NCBI GenBank assembly: GCA_001579985.1
Contig: LRSR01012446.1
Location: 1 to 26,361, forward strand
Direction of reading: 5' to 3'
DNA from: Hypsibius dujardini
Taxonomy: Eukaryota > Tardigrada > Eutardigrada > Parachela > Hypsibiidae
Length of the DNA: 26,361 nucleotides
Of this stretch, positions 20,143 through 26,361 are shown piece after piece. The notes under the pieces are model-generated. The model was not told where the DNA came from. It saw only the letters and a list, made by a program, of their open reading frames with translations, and did no database searches. A program made the position numbers and the translations under genes. Position 1 is the stretch's first letter, and every line of letters starts with the position of its first letter.

Positions 20143-20588
20143 CCTGCCTGTCTGCCTGTTTGTCTTTCTGTCTGTTTCTCTGTTTGTCTGTCTGTCAGTT
20201 TCGTGTTTCTTTACCGACAGGGGCGGAGGTCTGCGGGTCGGTGAAATGGAGCGGGATTGTCTGATCTCCCACGGTGTGGCGCTCAACCTCCGCGAACGGC
20301 TCTTTGACGTGTCGGACGCCTACCGCATCCACCTCTGCAATCGGTGCGGTTTTATGGCCGTGGTCAACCTGCAGCGGCAAAGTTTCGTCTGCCGTCGCTG
20401 TCGAGACAAACACTCTTCGGTATGATCATCTTCGTAATGGTCACATTGTTTTTTTCTCTCCTCATGAAGTTTGTCGCACATCTCTTTTGTCTTTACAGAT
20501 TTCTCAGGTGATGATTCCGTATGCCTGCAAACTGCTCTTTCAGGAGATGATGTCTATGGGTATTGCGCCCCGGCTCCTGACTTCTTGA
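13944..20588 (+). CDS. POLR2B: RNA polymerase II second-largest subunit RPB2
   Basis: Nuclear; with RPB1 it forms the Pol II active-site cleft. Exons: 13944-14052, 14216-14311, 14405-14670, 14846-15214, 15284-15448, 15643-16311, 16797-17080, 17177-17285, 17355-17512, 17743-18451, 18927-19148, 19450-19557, 19628-19938, 20221-20419 and 20499-20588 (TGA 20586-20588). All phases match, giving about 1287 aa against 1174 in human. Conserved blocks in order: [158 protein letters not shown] (acidic metal-contacting pair), [41 protein letters not shown], and a C-terminal zinc ribbon CNRC...CRRC (about residues 1229-1251), ending [15 protein letters not shown]. These are Pol II rather than Pol I or III versions. 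The N-terminus is about 75 residues longer than human and starts acidic. Six introns hold CTGT/CAGA arrays. Confidence 0.96.
14105..14195. repeat. (TGAT)n repeat in RPB2 intron 1
   Basis: TTGATTGATTGTTTC-type words repeat across most of intron 1 (14053-14215), ending about 20 bp from the acceptor. Confidence 0.85.
14717..14825. repeat. (TGAT/TGGT)n repeat in RPB2 intron 3
   Basis: TGAT runs alternating with GAATGGTTGATTG words fill the intron 14671-14845 nearly up to its acceptor. Confidence 0.87.
15449..15585. repeat. (ACAG/ACAC)n array in RPB2 intron 5
   Basis: The array begins essentially at the splice donor (exon 5 ends at 15448, donor GTAGAC), so the donor itself merges into the repeat. 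AGACAGAC and ACACAGAC words continue to about 15585. Confidence 0.9.
16380..16712. repeat. (CAGA)n array in RPB2 intron 6
   Basis: Two blocks of CAGA words flank a short CTATTTGTCTA segment near 16527 that reads in the opposite sense. The right block contains a perfect stretch around 16620-16670. It lies in the 485-nt intron 16312-16796. Confidence 0.9.
17525..17716. repeat. (CTGT)n array in RPB2 intron 9
   Basis: CTGT/CTGC/CTGA words fill the intron 17513-17742, from just after the donor to about 25 bp before the acceptor. Confidence 0.9.
18490..18810. repeat. (CAGG/CAGA/TAGG)n array in RPB2 intron 10
   Basis: The longest array inside RPB2. It is richer in GGCAGATAGGTA-type words than the other arrays and turns into plain CAGA toward its right end. 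It lies within the 475-nt intron 18452-18926. Confidence 0.9.
19158..19385. repeat. (CTGT)n array in RPB2 intron 11
   Basis: CTGT array with CCATCCAT and CTAT variants on the left, a perfect block around 19225-19275, then a degenerate tail. It lies in the intron 19149-19449. Confidence 0.9.
19995..20205. repeat. (CTGT)n array in RPB2 intron 13
   Basis: CTGT/CTGC array covering most of the 282-nt intron 19939-20220. It is stop-free in the RPB2 frame, so the sequence reads open from exon 13 through the array into exon 14. Confidence 0.9.
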
Positions 20589-20760
20589 GTTCCTCACTGC
20601 TGTTCCTGTTTCTTTCTGGTCACGTGATTCAGGTTTTAAGTTTCTTTTAGATCTTTCACTCTTTGTGGATTCCCTTACTATTTTGTACGATCGATAATTG
20701 TTTTATTTTCTTTTTTCATAAAGTAAATATACTTTTTGCACTGGCCGGTTTGATAGTGAG
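20589..20760. other. RPB2 3' flank
   Basis: T-rich sequence after the RPB2 stop, likely 3' UTR. A CATAAAGTAAATATA stretch near 20718 is the nearest thing to a polyadenylation signal; no perfect AATAAA is present. Confidence 0.35.
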
Positions 20761-20843
20761 ATGTCTGTCTGTCTGCCTGCCTGTCTGTCTGTCTGCCTGT
20801 CTGTCTGTCTGTCTGCCTGTCTGTCTGTCTGTCTGTCTGTCTC

Positions 20844-20874
<31 letters not shown>

Positions 20875-20970
20875 GCGTGTCTGAGTGTCTGTCTGAGTAT
20901 CTGTCTGTTTGTCTGTCTGTCCGTTTGTCTGTCTGTCTGTTTGTCTGTCTGTCTACGTGTCTAATGCCTG
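20761..20970. repeat. (CTGT)n array downstream of RPB2
   Basis: CTGT/CTGC array about 170 bp past the RPB2 stop codon. It may be in the 3' UTR or beyond it. Confidence 0.9.
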
Positions 20971-21376
20971 TCGCGCGTGTTTGTCTGTCAGTTGTCTGGC
21001 GACTTCTTTGCTCATTCATATCGCGCCTTAATTCATGTCGAAGAATCGTTTGTTTGCCTGCGTTTTGATGGTTCCTTGTTTTGTTTGCATTTCCGGGTCC
21101 TTTAGCGGAAGCCGACATGACTCACATCTAATTTACACTTCTATGTCTGTCTCTGCGGTGGCGGTTCTTCTCTTTCTCACACTACACACAGCCCACACAC
21201 ACACACACACACACGACCGCGGCAGTTTTCGGTCAATTAACCAGTCATCAACCTCGCTCTAGACCCTTTGAATTAATAATACCAGTAGGCGCTTCGAAAT
21301 AGCCGATTTTTCGACCATTCATCTCGCCGGGGCTTTAAAGGCGGAAACCAATGAGAAGGTGTGTGTTGTTGGGTTG
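20971..21376. other. Spacer with (CA)n
   Basis: No gene seen. It contains a perfect CA dinucleotide run around 21193-21214. Confidence 0.5.
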
Positions 21377-21494
21377 ATACACACGTGGCCACAATACTGG
21401 CTGTTTGGCTCAAACTCGGGCCACCAATTTTTGCTTGCGCCCAGCTGAAAAGTGGTTCGAACTCAGGTCACCCAGTAATCTGGCCACGCGTGTA
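21377..21494. mobile_element. MITE-like element, ACACGTGGCC family (copy 1)
   Basis: The left end ATACACACGTGGCCACAATA pairs with the complement of the right end, which reads GTACACGCGTGGCCAGATTA; the next bases (ACTGG) also pair. Weaker pairing continues inward (TCGGGCCAC against TCGAACCAC). No ORF and no confident target duplication. A second element at 25983-26110 has the same ends. Confidence 0.6.
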
Positions 21495-21548
21495 CACACA
21501 CAGAGGAAGCGACGGTGAGTCGTCAAGGCGTACTTGCTCTTAGTAATA

Positions 21549-21914
21549 CTATGTTTTCGCGTTAGACAGGGACAGTCGTAATGGAGCAGAACGTGTGCGC
21601 GACTGTGTGCACCGTACACACAGCACAAGCGCCGCGTGGCCGATTAAACCTTCCACGGCTCGTACTGGAGCAGAACGTGTGCACCGTACACACAGCACAA
21701 GCGCCGCGTGGCCGATTAAACCTTCCACAGCTCGTACTGGAGCAGAACGTGTGCACCGTACACACAGCACAAGCGCCGCGTGGCCGATTAAACCTTCCAA
21801 GGCTCGTACTGGAGCAGAACGTGTGCACCGTTCACACAGCACAAGCGCCGCGTGGCCGATTAAACGTTCCACAGCTCGTAAGCTGTCCCTGTCTAACGCG
21901 AGAAAACAGTATAG
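21549..21914. mobile_element. Inverted-repeat element carrying four 72-bp tandem units
   Basis: Ends pair as inverted repeats. CGCGTTAGACAGGGACAG (about 21558-21575) matches perfectly the complement of about 21883-21900, and GTTTTC outside it matches with a 2-bp gap. Between them are four tandem units with starts at 21582, 21666, 21738 and 21810. The period is exactly 72 bp, apart from a 12-bp insertion in the first. Each unit contains GCACAAGCGCCGCGTGGCCG and ACCTTCCACAGCTCGTA. Because 72 is a multiple of three, long ORFs appear on both strands; I take these as by-products. No transposase is present. Confidence 0.72.
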
Positions 21915-22408
21915 AAAACTGTCGACGTCAGCTGGGGCCCCCGCAGTGTGTATTATGACGTGCCGCGTGACTGTACCGAACAAACTACGAAACAACTCGC
22001 TTCACACAGCTCTAGCAACGGTCGTTGGTGTGGCTTACTTCTCGGTCATGCGCCTCTTTAACGGTCCACTTTTCACCCACTGCAGTTCCTTCCTCCGGGA
22101 AAACCACCACACACTCACACGACAGAGACAAATTACTTTTACACAAAATACTTTTCCTTTTTCCAGCTCTAAAATCGCGCCACAAATCCGGGCAATTTAA
22201 TCGGTCCATTTCACCACACAATTCCTTCTCCAGCAGCGGCAGCAGTCACGTTTGACCCAATTGGACTAAACAATATTCAACCCCGACTCGAGTCATATGA
22301 CTCGCCAGTTGAACCACCGCGACTCGAATCACTTTCCTCTAACGCCCACTTGGACCGCTTTTTTGGCCCTCTTCCCACGCGATTCGAGTCTCACTGCGAG
22401 CAAGAAAA
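21915..22408. promoter_or_regulatory. Upstream region of the Ser/Tyr-rich gene
   Basis: Likely promoter and 5' UTR of the gene starting at 22409. The word CGACTCGA(A/G)TCA recurs near 22286 and 22319, and GCGATTCGAGTCTCAC is close to the start codon. No TATA box is evident and no coding exon is recognised. Confidence 0.35.
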
Positions 22409-23519
22409 ATGTTCACCGTGGAGGGAAGGTCCTACGCCCGGGTCACGGCGCCCGTTCAGACATCCTCCGCGCCCGCCGCAGCCAAGGCGGTCAGCCATCC
22501 CGTTAACAACGGGAATAATTGCGGTTCCTCCTCCTTCAGCGGGGTCCCGCTCATCTCCTACGCCGCGCCGAAGAAGAAGCGTCGCGGAGGCGCGCAGAAC
22601 GGACAGAAGGCCCATCGGGGAGCACGTCTGACGCAAGCTTCGTGGTCCTCGTCCTCGGGCGGAAGTAGCCGACGGGGAAGCGACTATCTCGGGGAACCTT
22701 TGTTGATCATTCCGCGCGGGTCTCAGACATCGACGCGTGGCGGACCGCACTACTTCTCCATGGGATACGCGACGTACGGCCAGCTGATGGGCTACCATCC
22801 GGAGTATTATCAGCCGACACAACAGCTGCCGGTGCCGGGGATGCAGCATCGAGAGTCCTTTTCCAGTATGGGATCCTCGGCGGCGTCCGATTCCACGAGC
22901 AGTGGATCCGCGTCGCCGGTCCATTTCGCGCACTACTGGGACCAGGTGGCTGCGGCCAGCGCCAGCCCACAGTCCTATGGTACGTGAAACACTTACTGAA
23001 CTCTCGGTCAATTTAATACATCATTATTAAGACGAAACTAGATTTTTTCTGAGTCAATCAATCAATCAATCAATCAATCAACTGTTGGTTCCGCTAGTGA
23101 AGTAATTGATTTTTTTCTAACGGGGTTGATCAATCAATCAACGCTTGGGTTCCGCTAGTGAAACAAATTTGCGCAATGGCGCATCAAACGGTCGATCAAT
23201 CAATCAATCGAACGCTTTTCTTTCAAAATTGGACGTAAAATCCGGTATTTTATTTTTCTAAGGAGTTTTTTTGAGATTTTTTTTAAGGAGTGTTAATCGT
23301 CGGTTGAATTGAGTTTGTTCGTTGAGAGACGTTAGTCATGATATATGGCGCGGCATGTTGGACGTGATTGCGCTTTCTGTTCTCCTGATGATGTGTGTGA
23401 GGAGGCGGCGGCGGCAGGTGCGGGCAGTCAAAATGTCTGGGAGGCATTATGGTTTGGGTGCGTTGGCACCGGCCACGTCGATGAGACACTTTTACAATTA
23501 CACTACCGCGATGTATTAA
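22409..23519 (+). CDS. Ser/Tyr-rich protein of unknown function, two-exon model
   Basis: Not recognised. Exon 1, 22409-22979, starts MFTVEGRSYARVTAPVQTSS after GCAAGAAAA (A at -3) and ends one base into a codon before the strong donor GTACGT. It encodes 190 residues: an Ala/Ser/Asn-rich head, a basic nuclear-localisation-like patch PKKKRRGGAQNGQK near residues 54-67, a Ser/Gly/Arg stretch, a Tyr-rich segment (YFSMGYATYGQLMGYHPEYY) and a Ser-rich segment ending SPVHFAHYWDQVAAASASP. GC-rich third positions and biased composition support coding. Exon 2 is tentative: 23428-23519 after GCGGGCAG, phase-compatible, adding VKMSGRHYGLGALAPATSMR then HFYNYTTAMY and TAA. Its Tyr-rich style fits exon 1, but the acceptor has a poor pyrimidine tract. 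It looks like a disordered nuclear regulator, which is inference only. Other downstream exons, inside or beyond the window, are possible. Confidence 0.48.
23050..23215. repeat. (AATC)n with GGTTCCGCTAGTGAA repeats
   Basis: Two blocks each combine CAATCAATCAATCAA with GGTTCCGCTAGTGAA (around 23055-23102 and 23128-23163). A third AATC run lies near 23195. All are in the proposed intron of the Ser/Tyr-rich gene. Confidence 0.8.
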
Positions 23520-23715
23520 AACGCACAGAGATAGAGGGCACCGCGTTGTTATGGCTGGCATGTGAATCGGCGCTGACTGTGCAGTGTGTTTTTATGACCT
23601 GTCCTGATCCGGTCGTAAAAATGGGCAGTGGTATCTTTTAAAAAAAAATATGCCTTGCCCTAATTGAAGTGAAAAAACATGATTAAGATGTGCGCGTCAG
23701 CATTTATCAGCAAGC

Positions 23716-23910
23716 GTCTGTCTGTCTGTCTGTCTGCCTGCTTGCTTGCCTGTCTGTCTGTCTGTCTGTTTGTTTGTCTGTCTGTCTGTCTGGCTGTCTG
23801 TTAGTCTGTCTGTCTGTCTGCCTGGCTGTCTGGCTGGCTGTCTGTCTGTCTGTCTGTCTTTCTGTCTGTTTGGCTGGCTGGCTGTCTGTCTGTCTGTCTG
23901 TCTGCCTGGT
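23716..23910. repeat. (CTGT/CTGG)n array
   Basis: CTGT array with CTGC, TTGT and GGCTGGCTG variants, downstream of the Ser/Tyr-rich gene model. Confidence 0.9.
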
Positions 23911-24600
23911 CCACCGATCGTTTTCATGTATTGCCAACTTTTAATTGTGTTGTTGTTGTTGCCTGATGTGTTGTAACAGAGTTTTTTTTTCCGTCGCCAG
24001 CCGTACATTCCACAATTGGTTGGCATGTCCTTAATTAGACTGTCGACTCGCGCGGCGGCTGCGGCGCCGGCTGGCCATTTGTTAGAGATCAAAGGGAAAG
24101 GCTGCCAATGAACTCGTTTGCCCTCTCTCGCTCTCTCGCGCTCTCACTCGCGCTCGTCTCTCGGACCACACACACCGCACACACAGTGTGTCCTTGTTTA
24201 TTTACAACACACACAGAGGAGAAGAGACTCATTCAACGCAGACGTGAAGACAGAGCGAGACAGACAGGCAGAGAGAGAGAGAGAGAGGGCCAGGGACCAT
24301 TCAGGGACACACACGCGGGTGCCAAATCACGCGCTATCCAAGACCTCAATCGACCTTTCTGCGGTACATCCTCGAGGTTAAATTTACTCTTCTTGGCGCA
24401 TTTAAGGGAGACCATTAATATGCTCTCTCATAAGTCGCAAGTGCAAAACCGCGCGTGCGTCTGGCAGCGCCATCAACAAACATTCGCGCGGGTCTCCTGA
24501 TCGTGTGGCACATAAATCTGACAAGGCGCAGTGAACTTACTTCCGGTTGTCCTCCGTGCCTCACTGAACATTCCGAATCTCCGTAGAGAAAATTTGACGC
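23911..24600. other. Spacer, no supported gene
   Basis: Contains a good-looking acceptor (T-run then CCGTCGCCAG, ending 24000), CT-rich and GA-rich simple sequence (24120-24160, 24265-24290) and ACACACAC stretches. A 35-codon Ala-rich frame follows the acceptor, but its phase does not fit the exon at 22409-22979, so I do not call it. Confidence 0.4.
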
Positions 24601-24870
24601 GAAAAGAAGTTCAATTCTTTTGGTAAAAAAATGTTTTTTTGCACTTGACATTTATTTTTTAATTAAATTTATTTCATTTTAAAGTTATGTAAAATTTTTA
24701 AGTATAAAGTTTATTTCATTAACAGTCTTATTTTTTAAGTTGACTAATCTGTTTTTTGTCTGGCGATTAACTTTAAGAATTTTTTTGTCGTTTTTTCGTT
24801 TTTTTGTTTGTTTGTTTTATTTATTAGCATTTAATTATCATTTTATTAAAGAAACTAGCTCACCAAAGCG
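24601..24870. other. AT-rich segment
   Basis: Strikingly AT-rich (TTTATTTTTTAATTAAATTT and T-runs) compared with the rest of the window. No ORF or homology. It could be an old insertion or a spacer. Confidence 0.55.
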
Positions 24871-25064
24871 GCACAAACAATTTCTGCACAATTCTAAGTG
24901 AGAGTGCCCCGTCTGGTGATGACTCTTTCGGACCAGATTGTCGGTTGTTGAGTGACAAAAAAATGACTGACGTCAGTGGGTCTTTAAGTTTCCAGTCGGC
25001 ACGAGTTATGACGTCCGTGTTGTGTGGCGCAATTTTTGGAAACTGTTCCAACACATAGCAATGT

Positions 25065-25148
25065 GATGACACACACACACACACTCACAGACACACAGGC
25101 AGGCAGACTGACAGACAGACAGACACTCACAGACAGCCAGACAGACAA

Positions 25149-25185
<37 letters not shown>

Positions 25186-25310
25186 CACAGACACACAGAC
25201 AGACACAGACCCAGACAAAGACACACAGACGCTCACACAGACAGACAGACAGACAGATACAGACACAGACAGACAGACGCTCACACAGACAGACACACAG
25301 ACAGACGATC
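25065..25310. repeat. (CACA/CAGA)n array
   Basis: ACAC dinucleotides pass into CAGA/ACACAGAC words with CGCTCACACAGACAGA repeats near 25230 and 25278. Confidence 0.9.
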
Positions 25311-25636
25311 ACTTTCATCGAGGCGTGACTGTTTTTTTGCTTGGCTCGTCTCTTTGCCTCTAGTCCGAATTACAACGGCCCTTTTAGCGTAATTCCTTCA
25401 GCACCGTGATCTTGCGTAAACTGGGAATTCGAGTGCCGCTCTCTATTTGTAAAATTACAGTTCGTTGATTCGTTTATTATTATGAAGGTGTCATAATTCA
25501 TCATGCCGCGTTATTTACAAAGGCATTAAAGTCCAATAATACAAACACCCAACAACAATGACTCACCCACAGGCATCTACAAATTTAAGCATTAGAAAAT
25601 TTTGTTAACGTCCTTGTGAATTTTTGTTACACTAAA
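25311..25636. other. Spacer, nothing recognised
   Basis: AT-rich mixed sequence, with no exon, RNA gene or clear repeat that I can support. Confidence 0.5.
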
Positions 25637-25775
25637 ACATCAACAGCAGAAAATAAAATGATTTGAACTATAGGTCGAACGATTGATTGATTGATTGATT
25701 GGTACATCAACAGTAGAAAATAAAATGATTTGAACTAAAGGTCAAATGATTGATTGATTGATTGATTGATTGGTA
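25637..25775. repeat. 67-bp tandem duplication ending in (TGAT)n
   Basis: ACATCAACAG(C/T)AGAAAATA starts at 25637 and again at 25704, a 67-bp period. Each copy runs through AAATGATTTGAACTA and finishes with several GATT units. Confidence 0.92.
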
Positions 25776-25982
25776 TCTTAATTGTGAATAACTGATGGAT
25801 TGATGGCATTTAAAATTAAGCCCCGCCCCCACCCCCCCAATCTTCCGTACAGTGTGGAGGAGATTAGAGTTGAAAATTGTCCGTCTTGACCGGATAAGAT
25901 TTAAAGCGATAATGCGGGGGTGGCAATGACTTTAATTCAGGTGTGCATTAACAAACTGGAATGTGACGACGATTGGCCAAAA
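25776..25982. other. Spacer, nothing recognised
   Basis: Includes a C-rich patch (CCCCGCCCCCACCCCCCC near 25820). No gene. Confidence 0.45.
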
Positions 25983-26110
25983 ATACACACGTGACCAAAA
26001 CTTTAAGCTAACCGAGTTAAGCCATTCAACTCGCCATGTGTATGAAACTATACAATGCACGAGTTATATGGCTTGATTCGGTTAGCCCCAACTTTTTGCC
26101 ACGTGTGTAT
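25983..26110. mobile_element. MITE-like element, ACACGTGGCC family (copy 2)
   Basis: Nearly full-length palindrome. The left arm starts ATACACACGTGACCAAAACT and runs to AACTCG near 26033. The right arm's reverse complement starts ATACACACGTGGCAAAAAGT and reaches AACTCG at about the same distance. By eye the arms match at roughly 80% over about 51 bp, with a short loop. The ends are the same as the element at 21377-21494. No ORF. Confidence 0.7.
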
Positions 26111-26361
26111 CCGACTGAAGGGCATGGACTTTGGGGTCCATTCCGCGTACACATCATCATCCTACTTGAGAGATAAACGGGCGAGCGCTTGTTGCGCTAC
26201 TGTTCTTATCACACACATCGCGGGGTTCGAGGACGCGCCTTTCGCCGTCTACACGATACAGCTGTACCGATCGTGCCGGTTCTCGGTGCAATTAAAACGG
26301 TTAGGGGTCAAACCTTTATCGGAGGAGGTGACGTTGATAGCGCGAAGTACGCGAAACAGAC
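26111..26361. other. Right-edge sequence, nothing recognised
   Basis: Mixed-composition sequence after the palindromic element. I see no convincing exon, RNA gene or repeat. Confidence 0.4.

Noticed and set aside
21581-21995. Repeat proteins encoded by the 72-bp units
   Set aside because: Long ORFs occur on both strands only because 72 is a multiple of three; no start context or homology supports translation.
23345-23641. 98-codon ORF as the end of the Ser/Tyr-rich protein
   Set aside because: It could join in phase at the first GCAG (23417), but its content (Trp/Cys/Val-rich) is unlike exon 1; the Tyr-rich frame from 23428 fits better. Not excluded.
24001-24110. Second exon of the Ser/Tyr-rich gene after a strong acceptor at 24000
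   Set aside because: In the required phase it stops after about a dozen codons; the longer Ala-rich frame has the wrong phase.
842-25310. Many Cys-Leu-Ser-Val and Arg-Gln-Thr-Asp ORFs
   Set aside because: They are translations of tetranucleotide arrays that lack stops in any frame; no homology or codon bias.
1-26361. tRNA, rRNA or snRNA genes
   Set aside because: GGTTCGA-like words (for example at 21452 and 26222) lack the paired arms of a tRNA; no other RNA gene was recognised by eye.

Overview
This is a eukaryotic nuclear window. Its genes are split by short GT-AG introns, exons are GC-rich at third codon positions, and introns and spacers are full of simple repeats. The proteins are conserved across eukaryotes. 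The ANKRD16-type ankyrin protein and the intron density would suit an early-branching animal or a unicellular relative, but I cannot name the organism. All exon models were made by eye from splice consensus, reading-frame continuity and remembered family sequences.

Layout, left to right. (1) 142-1211 (+): the 3' five exons of a low-molecular-weight protein tyrosine phosphatase (ACP1 family); its catalytic P-loop exon lies left of the window. (2) 2461-5697 (-): a short ANKRD16-like ankyrin-repeat protein in four exons, convergent with ACP1. (3) 6410-7016 (+): a tentative two-exon gene for a 74-residue protein, divergent from the ankyrin gene across a 182-bp tandem duplication. (4) 7463-10559 (-): PRMT5, the symmetric arginine methyltransferase, in four exons. 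(5) 11043-12803 (+): MAD2, the spindle-checkpoint HORMA protein, in five exons including a 23-nt microexon. It is head-to-head with PRMT5 across 483 bp holding an AGAACA-rich minisatellite. (6) 13944-20588 (+): RPB2, the second-largest RNA polymerase II subunit, in 15 exons, about 1287 aa. (7) 22409-23519 (+): an unrecognised Ser/Tyr-rich protein, with a good first exon and a tentative second one. The rest, to 26361, is repeat-rich spacer with no gene I can support.

The genes are unrelated housekeeping functions (phosphotyrosine signalling, arginine methylation, mitotic checkpoint, transcription) and do not form a pathway. The unusual part is the repeat landscape. Over a dozen CTGT/CAGA tetranucleotide arrays sit in introns and spacers, six of them inside RPB2. 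A second class is built on TGAT/ATCA. There are several inverted-repeat elements resembling miniature DNA transposons; one carries four 72-bp tandem units between matching ends, and two others share the same terminal sequence. Several introns are multiples of three without in-frame stops, so retaining them would keep the frame open.
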